From assembly GCA_029582265.1 (NCBI GenBank), contig CM055830.1, positions 26,381,619 through 26,445,618 of the forward strand: DNA of 64,000 bases. Direction: 5' to 3'. This document shows positions 24,916 through 39,474 of this stretch, piece after piece (positions within the stretch are counted from its first letter, which is position 1; each line of letters begins with the position of its first letter). The DNA is from Zoroaster sp. YZ-2022 (taxonomy: Eukaryota; Echinodermata; Asteroidea; Forcipulatida; Zoroasteridae). The translations under genes were made by a program, and so were the position numbers. The notes beneath the pieces are model-generated. The model searched no databases and was not told the origin of the DNA. It saw nothing but the letters and a program-made list of their open reading frames with translations.

Positions 24916-26525
24916 ATTTTTAGTTACAATAATTTTAAAGAAAATGGACACCAGAAACGGTTTTCTATGGTGATTACATAAGCAAAAAACAAAACCTTTT
25001 TTCAGGCAACTTCTCCTTATGGGGTCTCAACCCAACAACGCATGAAATCAAGTCATGCAAAACATTGACCTATATATTAGTACAATAAATAACGAAAACA
25101 GTGTTGTAAGTGACCCCCAAAGTGATAAACGGTGACTAGGCGAATGTTCCCTTGTGTAAGGTGATAAAATTGCGGGTGAACTCAAATGAGAAAAATCATG
25201 TAATAATGTAATAACGTTCGGTAAAAAATCTATTAAAAAATCATTGATGCCCTTTTTTAAAAGGGGGGCATACCGAAAACTTTTAATGGGGCTAAAAAGT
25301 GATATTAAAGGGTTTCTGATTTCAATTAAATAACATGCCTTGGTGAAAAGAATAAAAACAAAAAAAAAAGAACAAGATTCCCATTCATTCTAATTTGGGA
25401 AAGGCATGATCAATTTAATTTTATCCATGGTTTTGAACACGACAACATGTCGACAAAAAAAACCATTTTTTGTTACCATTAAAAAACAGTTGATTTTTTT
25501 AAAATTTTCTAAGTTTTTTTTGGGTATAAAACAGGGATATGTTAAAAAGCCCTTTAAAACTAATGGGGGAAAAATTTATCCGGCCCCCCTTTTAAGGGCT
25601 TTTTGATTTTTTTTTAACCACTAACCAGTTAAAAAAAAATTCTATCGATTTATTTTTGGGGTACAGAAAGCGAAAAATATCTTTAAAACCCTTTTAGGGT
25701 GGTTTTTGGGCATTCCCCTTTTAAAAAAAAACCTCCCCCTTTAGAAAATAGAAGGATCTAAAAAGGGGACACGCATTACAATGACTTTTTGGTCCCCAAA
25801 TTTTGGGTTTTAAAAGACGACATGACTGGGGGTCATCTATAAAAATTGATTTTTTATGAAAAAATATCCTGGAATAATTTGAATATGTCCATCTCATCCA
25901 AAGTTCTCCCCGTTCCGGAAAGATTATTGGTTTATTTTGAAAAAATGGCGGCCAATCGACATTCTACCCCCAAAGCTGTTGGGGGGGCAAGTTGATAATA
26001 AAACCGACGCCGTTCATAAAACCCCTTTTCCGGGGAAACCATGATTGATAGCCTCTCCATGGACTAATCCTCAGTTACATTCAATCTTTATCATATAACC
26101 GACCATCTGTCAAATTTGTTTCAATTTTAAAAGTGTATAGTTTCCATCCGCTTTTCTATACTGATAACATGTTTTTATTTATGGAAGGCTTTATGAGCTA
26201 CAAACCCGCTAGGGTTTCATTGGTTAAATGTGGTTTATCTACATATCCATGGTAAGGGGTGAAAAATTTAAATTTTATGGTACCATCTTTAGGATAATTT
26301 TTCAGATATTTTGTACTTGGCAAAAACAAAAATTACCCATCAAAAATTTATAGACGTGCTGAAAGGGCTTATATTTTGTCTTCAAACGATTGTTTTCAAT
26401 ATGAAAAAGCAAACCTCGTTCAATAAAACCCAAAACTACGACGTTCGTGATGGCTAACGGTAAATTTTTTATTTAAAATACGCAGTAAAATAGTAAGCCA
26501 AATGGCCGTATCAAAAACCGTTGCA
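24916..26525. other. homopolymer-rich low-confidence sequence, no gene
   Basis: The run-rich texture continues (for example 25560-25760). No domain or repeat family is recognisable on either strand. Confidence 0.4.
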
Positions 26526-26720
26526 CATTTTGTCTTGTAGGGGAGGTTGATTAGCCTATTTGCGCTGTAATGGCACTGAGCTGTTTTAGGGAGCTTAGAT
26601 GGTTTCAGGAATGATTTATGAGCCTTATGAGCAGGGTAATAATATAATGCCCCTTTGAGCATCACCCTCAGTTGGTGATACGTACGCTATATAAGTCCAC
26701 ATTATTATTATTATTATTTT
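26526..26720 (+). mobile_element. SINE-like element or LINE-tail, plus copy with (ATT)n tail
   Basis: Contains GATTAGCCTATTTGCGCTGTAA, GGTTTCAGGAATGATTTATG, GAGCAGGGTAATAATATAATG and CTATATAAGTCCACATTATT, matching the elements at 23221 (minus) and 34006 (plus). Ends in an ATT microsatellite. Confidence 0.55.
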
Positions 26721-27316
26721 TTTAACCTGAAAATTATTGACATGGTAGTCATGGATGTACATCGCTTTTGCATAATAAAACCATGTTTTAAATGGTTAAA
26801 TGATGATAGTTAATAAAATTTTGGGAAACATTAACCCGATATATGGACCTTTTTTGTCACCACCTTTTTTTATTTAATTTTATTAAAGGGACGGTATCGT
26901 CACGATCAACAGGACATGGAATCTGAGTGCTGTTTCAGAGACTGAAAAATACCCACGTGATAAGGTCTATTTCCGTTGCTGCTATAAATGAGCCGGTAAT
27001 TTCAGTCACTGTGCTCATCTTAAACAACACTGATTCCATGCCCTGTTGAAACTGTCTCAAATCGTGATGTATTTTTCCTTTAATTCACAAACTATCAATT
27101 TCTTTCAACAATTCAAAAGAGATGCCTATATTAATTTTAAAAAAACACAACAATTGACTGGAAAATAAGCAATGTGTCTAAAGTAGTCTATTACCCCAGG
27201 TTGAACATCAGGCTGTGCCAACCTCGTACCAGGGTTTTCGAGCAATTCTATATACCTCGTATCCATTGCTATCTTGATCTGAAACGGAAAATTTTCAACA
27301 TGTTATTTATAAAAAA
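26721..27316. other. intergenic DNA, no gene seen
   Basis: AT-rich, with inverted-looking similarity between 26910-26960 (GGACATGGAATCTGAGTGCTG) and 27025-27060 (AACACTGATTCCATGCCCTG), which may be a small foldback. No coding signal. Confidence 0.35.
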
Positions 27317-27386
<70 letters not shown>

Positions 27387-27464
27387 TATATATAATAAAA
27401 AATAAAATAATAAAAAATTTAAAAATAATAATAATAATAAAAAATAAAAAATAAAAAAAAATAA

Positions 27465-27498
<34 letters not shown>

Positions 27499-27702
27499 AT
27501 AATGATGATAATGATGATGATAATGATATTAAAATGATAATGAAAATATAATGATAATGATAATGAAAATTAAAATTAATGATAATATAATATAATATAA
27601 TGATAATGAAAATTAATGATAATAATGAAAATAATGATAATAATAATGATAATAATAATGATAATAATAATGATAAAAATTTTGATAAAAATTTGATAAA
27701 AA

Positions 27703-27740
<38 letters not shown>
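27317..27740. repeat. large compound (TAA)n / (GATAAT)n array
   Basis: More than 420 bp of nearly pure A/T plus occasional G: AATAAT blocks, AAAAATA blocks, GATGATAATGAT blocks and a final AATAAT block. It directly continues the (TTA)n tail of the minus-strand L2/CR1-like fragment at 27741-27947, so it probably grew from that tail. Confidence 0.9.
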
Positions 27741-27748
<8 letters not shown>

Positions 27749-27947
27749 GATTTGGCACATATCCACCCTGCGGGGCCCTAAAGGCCCCGGGAAAAAAAAA
27801 AAGGGTAAAACAATATACAATGATAATAGGAAAAAATTATGTACTGAGATACATGTACCTACAATGGAATTACAAATATACATCATCTTTGAAGAATTGT
27901 GACATAAGATGGGTTTAACTCACTTAAATCTGGGTTTTACTATGACA
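27741..27947 (-). mobile_element. L2/CR1-like LINE 3' end, 5'-truncated
   Basis: The minus strand matches the last ~200 bp of the 13900-15420 element: CCAGATTTAAGT, CATCTTATGTCACAATTCTT, the GATGATGTATATTTG region, GTAGGTACATG and GGTGGATATGTGC, ending in AAATCTTT then (TTA)n. Confidence 0.8.
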
Positions 27948-28783
27948 AAAATGGACCAACAGTTTAGATGTCAATGTAATGCAATAAATAAAACGAAAAC
28001 TGGCCCACAATTTTGCTTTTGTAAATGTACCATTATTTGGCACATCTAATCCTTCCTCTGGACCCCGGATCCGCGCTGACAATAACACTGACTGACTTTG
28101 GTCCACCCAAAAAACAGCTACTGAAGAATAATTGTGGGAACCTTTGTTTTGATGTTGAACACTTTTATACAATCATCTCATAAAATTATTCAGTCAAACA
28201 ATCACATATCAATTTCTTTATACATATTTCTTAATTTTTTTATTTTTTTTTTACCATGGATTACATCTGGCTGTAAACAAAATAAATTTTACAATCTATA
28301 GCTGGAAAAATCGGATCAAAAATAAATAATTAAATTATGAAGAATGGGCCCAACCTATACTCAATACTCCTAACATGCCCAAGTCTATAATTTTGCGTCT
28401 TATAATATTTCCTCATTGATGTATTGAGTGTTGTAATGTTGCTAAGGAATACCGCGGTTTAATACATAGGACTTGTGTTCTGATGGCCCAGTCGTCCCGA
28501 ATGTGGTTCAACTCTGCCTGCGACGCTGGTGTTTTTGTCATTGAGCACGAAACTAGATTCACTCGTTGAATAAAATTAAATATTGAAATAAGTAAGGTTA
28601 TATCATAGTAAACATAATGTCCCAAAGAATATTTACAAATTTCCAATTAATATATTGATATCTACAGATTTCGTGCGTCATGGGTTTCATGGATCTTTGG
28701 TTGCTTAAACAGTCATTAACCATCAGGCCGGGGGTACCTCTTTGTCATCCCCCCCGCTGCAAGGGTGTTTCCAAACCCTTTGG
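27948..28783. other. intergenic DNA up to scaffold gap, no gene seen
   Basis: No domain or repeat family was recognised. A pyrimidine-rich piece (CATCCCCCCCGCTGC) lies just before the gap. Confidence 0.35.
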
Positions 28784-29283
28784 NNNNNNNNNNNNNNNNN
28801 NNNNNNNNNNNNNNNNNNNNNNNNNNNNNNNNNNNNNNNNNNNNNNNNNNNNNNNNNNNNNNNNNNNNNNNNNNNNNNNNNNNNNNNNNNNNNNNNNNNN
28901 NNNNNNNNNNNNNNNNNNNNNNNNNNNNNNNNNNNNNNNNNNNNNNNNNNNNNNNNNNNNNNNNNNNNNNNNNNNNNNNNNNNNNNNNNNNNNNNNNNNN
29001 NNNNNNNNNNNNNNNNNNNNNNNNNNNNNNNNNNNNNNNNNNNNNNNNNNNNNNNNNNNNNNNNNNNNNNNNNNNNNNNNNNNNNNNNNNNNNNNNNNNN
29101 NNNNNNNNNNNNNNNNNNNNNNNNNNNNNNNNNNNNNNNNNNNNNNNNNNNNNNNNNNNNNNNNNNNNNNNNNNNNNNNNNNNNNNNNNNNNNNNNNNNN
29201 NNNNNNNNNNNNNNNNNNNNNNNNNNNNNNNNNNNNNNNNNNNNNNNNNNNNNNNNNNNNNNNNNNNNNNNNNNNNNNNNNNN
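28784..29283. other. assembly gap (500 N)
   Basis: Exactly 500 unknown bases, a fixed-size scaffold gap. Any open frame across it is meaningless. Confidence 0.99.
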
Positions 29284-29604
29284 ATGGGCAAGGGGGCCCT
29301 TTTTAAAAGTTCTTTTCTGGTCAGCAAGCCTTTTAAAAGCGGTCACGCGCCTGTCGCGTTTTGACATCGAGCGTTTTAAAAGGCTTGAACGTCATTACCT
29401 GACAACGGGTCTTGTTTTGACTCGTTTTGACAACAGATGGCACACACAATTGAACAATACAAATCATAAACTTTATTTTCATACCTCACTCTCTTCAATA
29501 GTCCAAAGATAAACAATTATTATTAATTTCCACACCTGGACCTTGTTTGCTTACAGTATCAAATTGGCAATAATGAAAACAATTAATTCCTGAGAGAAAG
29601 AGTT
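29284..29604 (+). repeat. dispersed repeat related to 61830-62220
   Basis: Contains GTCAGCAAGCCTTTTAAAAG, GCGTTTTAAAAGGCTTGAAC, ACAACGGGTCTTGTTTTGAC and then GCTTACAGTATCAAAT and AATAATGAAAACAATTAATT. The second half matches 62093-62220 in the same orientation. The first half matches the foldback at 61830-62092. The left side is lost in the gap. Confidence 0.75.
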
Positions 29605-29608
29605 TTAA

Positions 29609-31094
29609 AGGTCCTATGAAATAGGTGTTTTTCACTGTATACAACAAAGTATGCCTACTGAACATATATTTGCTTTGTTTGTAAATTTGTCCCTCACATT
29701 TATACCATACAAATATTTTTTAAATTTAGGGTGCTTGACACGCCCATACCCCTCATTAACAGAAAATTCGTGACGTACATAGAGGCAATTCCTGATCCGC
29801 GATCCACAGCACTTTGCAGACAGACGAGCAGACATAATGGAACGGGGGCCTCACAGCCAGTTCGGTAGTAGCTTATGAGGCCATGCTACCAAATGCACCC
29901 AACGATATTCCCGCTAAGTGTTAGTTGGCTGTGAAGGCTCCAACGAAGAAGAGAGGTGTTTTTAAAGCGAGAAAGACCAGGGTAAGTGGCCATTTAGTAA
30001 TACTCCATGCATAACCCAGTCCACTTCCGTGCAAAACGACATGTTCACAATATGCTCAATTGTTTTCGGGAGTTCACGGCATGAAAAACATGCCGGATTT
30101 TCCGCATTAATAAAAACATCGTGTCTGATTTTATATCCTGGTAAGACATACATAAAACATCAAACCTTTCTCATTATGCCTGCGCTTGTTTTGATTTTTT
30201 AAATTTAAAAATGATCAGAACTTTGACTCAACTGTTTCTGTTATTTCACAGCAACACCATACATGTTAGCATTGCCTTCTTGTGTGTGTTCCGACTCATG
30301 ATGGGGCTTGCGCTGCGTTTCACGCGTTTCTCTTTGACATGTTTTTTGCATGTTACTGCTAGCTTTCGTAGAGTAATTCTCCGTGCTTGGCCTAGAATGC
30401 GTCTGTGTGTCATGACAACGCCATGTGCATTGTACCGTGACGGGTCAATCCCGAACCTCTATAATTATTAGACTGTTATCCGATCAAAGTTTCGGCACCA
30501 AACCATACCGTCTAGTTCGCGAGTGCACTTCTGCCTTTGTGTACGTCACAAAATCTGGAAATCTGGGGGTAAATTTTTGATTCTTAGATAAACAATTAAT
30601 AATCCACTCGACAATCATAAGAATTAGTGTTCCGTCGGTCCTGATCACTTCTGCCTGGTCCGCTTCACTTTAGTCGTCCAAATACGTCTGTATTTTGGAT
30701 CAGACGGAAATCGTGTAGACTTATCATTGTTTTTGGTGTGTTGCTGCAACCCGCAGCGACACACCTCGATGGCATTATCGAAAATAAAAAGCTTCAAAAC
30801 TGACAGAAAACTTGGAGGAAATCCTTTTCTCTAGCAACACTCTGCATGCAGTGGTGCGCTGTATACGACGCGTACTTGGGCAAGTGTTGTGATCGCGGAT
30901 CAGGAATCGTCCCAGTGACGTCACGAATGTTATGTTAATGAGGCGGGCGTGTCGAAGCGCACCCTCTAAATTTTAAAATTAATATTGTTATGGTATAAAC
31001 GTGAAAGGGGAAACATTTACAAATGACAAATATATGTTCTAGTAGGTATACTTTATTGTATACAATGAAATGTAAAAACCCGTTTCACAGGACC
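29609..31094. mobile_element. 1.49-kb DNA element with ~210-bp terminal inverted repeats at TTAA
   Basis: The left end (29609-29818) and right end (30880-31094) are inverted copies of each other across about 210 bp. Both arms carry AAGTAT(G/A)CCTACT and ATTCCTGATCCGCGATC. The outer edges are GGTCCTATGAAA and its inverse, flanked by TTAA at 29605-29608 and 31095-31098. A TTAA target is typical of piggyBac-type elements, although arms this long are unusual for that family. The right arm has a CRE-like TGACGTCA near 30930, altered in the left arm. Only weak coding remnants lie inside. Confidence 0.75.
29962..30153 (-). pseudogene. Cys/His-motif protein fragment inside TTAA element
   Basis: A 63-codon minus-strand ORF contains YKIRHDVFINAEN, then CFSC and ELPKTIEHIV and a later Cys. 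The CX2C...TIEHI...C layout resembles the C-terminal zinc-binding motif of LINE ORF2 proteins (compare CPLCGVEKETIEHLFIYC in the Tx1-type copy at 40612), but the fragment is short and isolated. It may be a LINE remnant captured by the DNA element. Confidence 0.3.
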
Positions 31095-31098
31095 TTAA

Positions 31099-34005
31099 GT
31101 AGGACACATTTCGCTGATAGTTTCTTTGGCTTTGTTTATGCTTTAATAAGTACCTAGTTATTTAACACCGCATATTTCTGCGTGTACCTGGTTGGTACTT
31201 ACATGCTGTGTTTGCTTTGTTTAAAATGTTGATTATCTATGTGTAACGATGACTTGAACTTATTCGTCACTATGTAAAAATCAAATGCCGCGTGGTCGCC
31301 TATTCGTCACTTTTTAACGCACGCACAGCGTATATGCCTATACTTTCTGGCTCATTACCAGAAAAAACAGTAGTGTCGCTTTGCGCTTATTCGCTACCCA
31401 TGTATGTACTCTGTAAGGCCGATATTACCAATAAGTATCGACAAATGAATGCACTCCTAACACAAAGATGTAAACACCTTTAGAGCATGTTGTCTCTTTT
31501 GTATTACATTGGCAAAACAAAACTAAAAACTTGATGTTTTCTACAGATTACGCTGCTCAGTCTTTTCCGTGGATATACAGTTGGTACCAGCCGTCCGCGC
31601 ACAGTGAAGAGTAACAAATCTGGTCTGCAAGATGACCCCTATAGGGATAAGCTAGACTTGTTCGTTACTTTCAAGAGAAATTGACACTAGGAATAAAAAT
31701 ACAGATATTGGATAGCGGAAACAAAAGCAGAAGTTTCGAAAAATAGGACTTTCTTAACCTCACAACAAAACTCACTGAAATTTGCCAAGGCCGCGTTGGA
31801 AATCTGATTGCCCATTAACAAAAGCGAAAATAAAAAACTTGTATAAAATCCTTTGGTACATCGATGATTGTTAATTTGAATGCATCAATCACGAAAAAGA
31901 TGTGAAACATTAAATTTCAGGATGACATAGTTGAAGTCAATGAATGCCGAAAAACGAAATAGAACAAAACTAAATGCAGTATGATATGAATGAAATAAAA
32001 ATTGTTTTGAAATCAATTAAAATTAAATTAAACGCGACAGTATATAAAAAGGAACCCTGATTGATTTGGAATATTAACAACAAGGTTTGGACATTGGACA
32101 GGAAACCTATAGGTTATCCCCAGACAAAATAATGATGTCTCTGACAGGTATATAGCCCGCCCTTCTATCACCATTATTGTTTCCATCAGTTAGGTGGATT
32201 CAGTGTGGGGGAAAGAATGCACGTAATTTGTACGAGAATCTCCTCGCATGACGACGTAGAAAATGGTGAATTGCACCTCTTTCTGTACCACAATTTATCA
32301 TACGTTATTAGTTTGCCCCAATGGAATTATTATTGCCTATTGTGCATTAGTTCCTCACACACGTCTACCATAGACACGTTCCCTATCTACAGTAAGGAGT
32401 GAGACAATGTTAATGATTGTGGCATCGTAACATCACATCGTAAGGAACCTGGTTCATTCACTGGTTCGAATTGTACATGTGCCTCATTCTGATTCTCATA
32501 GACTTGTGTACAGGAAAGCAAAGATGACTGCGGTTTATTAATTAAAGGTCTATTACTAACCTATAAGAGATGAAAGGATTCGGGTTGACAAGATATTTTG
32601 TTGAATTTGAGAATGGTTAGTGATAAGCACCCATCATATCAGTTATTCTGACATAGTCCTTAAAATAATAAAGCTAAGGACCATACTTAACCCCAATGTC
32701 AATAACCTTAGTTTTAGGAACAGACTCCTGACACATAAGCATGTGACAGTGGTAAAGTAATTCCACTATTTTTGGTTTATAATGCTCGTTATGTTTAAAT
32801 AAGGATCTATTTTTTATCTAACCATTCATCTTTTTGCTTATTCATCCACAAACTCATTAATATTCAAACCGCTGCTTTCTGACGCCACCAACGATACGTC
32901 CTGCTCACAACCCATTTTTCTCCATTAGAGACGAATCACCATATATTACATTCTCTTCGTCTGCATTCACAGGTAATACACAATTGATTTTGATAATGAT
33001 TCGGATGTGTTATATTTGTTTAGAATTGTATATTTATTATCAGAGGTGGTAATTATAAGAAATGGTCCCATCGTTCAAGTCATTGTTTACTATTACTAAA
33101 TGTACAAAACTAGTAACTATATACAGTAAGGATAATTTAGGAATACGTCTTACTCTTTTCTGTAATTCACCTTAATTTCGAGTCAGGCCGACATTATATT
33201 GTAAATAATTTGTAAATAATTTTACGTTTAATTATTGTAATCTGACAACCCATTTTTCCGTTAGAGAGACGAATCACCATTTTATATTCTCTTCGTCTTA
33301 TTCTACCAGAATAAACTACTGAACCTTGGAAAGCCGTCTTCCTCATTTATTTTGTTCTCAAATCCTGAGTGTCACATAAATCTTGTAATGTTTTACTGAT
33401 CCAATTCTAACAATGTCTGATCACTCCCTCACAGGGTCACGTGAATTTCGTCCTCCTCTAGGAGAATAGGGTAGGAGAAAGGCAATTTTCCTAAAAAAGA
33501 ACACTTCCATTACATCCAAAATGGACAGTATAGTGATAGTATAGTTGACATCGACCTCGTGTAAGTAAAAAATGTAGACATGCTTGGTCAATTTGCTATG
33601 ACTTTTATTGTTTTTGATTTAAAGCAATCGCTTTCCTGCCAGGAAGTCGTCTTATCCATGCTTTAACAGATCCCTCGTCACATTGAGGCCATATTTGTCT
33701 GGTAACCTGACAGCTAATTATAAATCATTATGAGTTTGCAAGGAACCACACTATTTAAGACAACAACAGCCTCATTTTTGATTCCAAGCCAGAGAAGTGC
33801 ATTAGGAAACCAAAATTAACCATTCTTGGATGAAGTTCTATTTGTCTATGAAAGGAAGAAATCTGCACAAACAAGCAAGATATTGACTGTCGTGCAGTGT
33901 TTTGTAACCAGCGAGTGTTCTGCCTTTTTCAATTAGTTTTATTCGATGTAAAGGAAATTGTATTTGTTGTTTTCTTGTATATTATTATGATTTGTGTTAG
34001 ACACT
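31099..34005. other. unique DNA, no gene seen
   Basis: No recognised domain. Two similar ~65-bp blocks (32909-32971 and 33247-33300) share CAACCCATTTTTC, GAGACGAATCACCAT and ATTCTCTTCGTCT. Confidence 0.4.
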
Positions 34006-34265
34006 TGTCTTGAGCAAGACACTTTACCATAATTGCTTCTCTCCACCCAGGAGTAAACAGGAAACCTGTGAGGGCAGAGTTGGTTGTTGTGTTTGACTCC
34101 TTGCCCATATGCGCCGAAATGGCAGCTTAATTGAGCTGTATAACCTCCACAGGGAGCTGATATGGTTTCAGGAATGATTTATGCGCCTGATGAGCAGGAG
34201 TAATAATGTATACAAGCGCTTTGATACCTTGTTAAGAGCGCTTTTAAAATGCCCTACCATCATCA
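34006..34265 (+). mobile_element. SINE-like element or LINE-tail with (ATC)n tail
   Basis: Begins near ACACTTGTCTTGAGCAAGAC and ACTTTACC, continues with ATAATTGCTTC, GGTTTCAGGAATGATTTATG, GAGCAGGAGTAATAATGT and GCGCTTTTAAAATGCC, and runs into a 145-bp (ATC)n array. It is the longest of the three copies of this family (others at 23221 and 26526). Confidence 0.6.
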
Positions 34266-38036
<3,771 letters not shown>

Positions 38037-38282
38037 CAGCGGCGGCACTACAGACCTGGGGCAAAGGGGCAAGCTTTTAAATTTAAGGGGTAAGAGGCGT
38101 AAACATTAATCTTTAATGTAATTTTTGTACCGCTGAAAAAGCATTGACTTACCATCGAGGGAAAAATTGGGAAACTTGGGGCAAAGAAAGTAACCGGGGA
38201 ATTTCGCCGTATGACGTATCGTACTTTTACAGGAGCTCGAAGGAGCTGTTCTTAACAACAAAGTCCGACTGCCGCCGCGTTG
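38037..38282 (+). mobile_element. degenerate hAT-like MITE
   Basis: Starts CAGCGGCGGCACTAC, ends TGCCGCCGCGTTG, and internally shares CTGGG(G/A)CAA, GGGG and TTAAATTTA with the MITE at 11277. No convincing target duplication was found (flanks CCCAACAC and TCAGTGGC), so the right boundary is uncertain. Confidence 0.33.
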
Positions 38283-39430
38283 TCAGTGGCCGTACATGTA
38301 CATGTGTGTTTGGGATTCCCCTTTGACGTGCAACTCATGTATTGTGAGTGCGTCTGTGCTCGTAAGTTTCCAGTGCAGTATGGACATACATGCATATGTA
38401 CATACCGGGGCCGGGTCATTGCTCAAACTATTAGTCTGGTTGACAGCACCGGCAAGAATCACCAAAGGATTATCTTTTATCGGCACAAAACAAGAACAAT
38501 TTGGACACACATTTTGCAGTGAGATTAACCTTCCCGATAATGAAAATTCAACGAATCAAATACTGGACATTCAACATTTTTAAGTTTGCTGTCTTTAGAA
38601 TATTTGTTCGTAAAAAGCAAGAAAAAATAGGGTACCATTATGTGCACTTATGCCGGACTCGAGATCTTCCCTTCAAAGCTTTGCCATTTTCGCGGTGGAT
38701 TTCGTCGGATTCGTCCATTCCGGAAGCTTAATTGATATGATTCTATGTCACTTATATCACAAACGTTGGCATCAAGTATAATCTCCATCAAATGACCAAT
38801 GATGAACAACACAATTGGTCATCAGTATTACTTTTGGAAACATTTTCAAAACACTTTCGAGAGAGTCGTAGTTGGTAAACTTATTTTTGCAGCTGTACGC
38901 GTGCCTGATATGCTATGTGTACAAAACGTACCGCAGTAAAACAGTCATCGTAGCGTTCGCCCTCCCAAAAATGTACGTTATCAAAATAGGCTAAGTGAAA
39001 GTGTCCCCGATCAGCTTTGCGTGTTTGGGCCTGGTCGTGCTGTCTGCGGTAGTGGTGAAGTACATTTTCATGGGTTTTGAAGGGTTAAATAAAAATGGTG
39101 AAAGTCTTTATTTTTGGTGATTCCTACGTAGAATACTTATCTTTTTAAAAATAGGGTTGAAAATATTTACCATTTTGTATGGTCTTCAAAGACCACTACA
39201 GGTTTAAATGATGCTAAAAATATGAGAAAAATAACCTTGGCTTAAATGAATAAGATTCTGTGCATGCAGGTAGGAGAGGGAGACTATTGTTGGTAGCTCA
39301 GAGGACTTCTTTTAATATTATATTCTTATATTGTGACGTACAATGCATTTGGTAATTATTGCCCTTGGATTTATTTCTGTCGCTTTGGATACTTTCGATG
39401 TGTAGAAGAAATATTGTCCTTATTGGGCAA
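38283..39430. other. intergenic DNA, no gene seen
   Basis: Several overlapping ORFs (38280-38731) have no recognisable motif and no clear splice context. Confidence 0.4.
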
Positions 39431-39431
39431 T

Positions 39432-39470
<39 letters not shown>
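39431..39470 (+). repeat. (TGA)n microsatellite at LINE 3' end
   Basis: About 13 units directly follow the 3' end of the minus-strand Tx1-type LINE. On the element strand the unit is ATC. Confidence 0.9.

Positions 39471-39474
<4 letters not shown>

Noticed and set aside
28680..29512. Long ORFs across the N block (same for 53360-54295)
   Set aside because: They are open only because unknown bases contain no stops.
32455..32475. tRNA-like TGGTTCGAATTG
   Set aside because: Only a T-loop-like string. No acceptor, D or anticodon arms could be folded around it.
38280..38731. Overlapping ORFs as a coding exon cluster
   Set aside because: No domain, mutually overlapping frames and no consistent splice phase.
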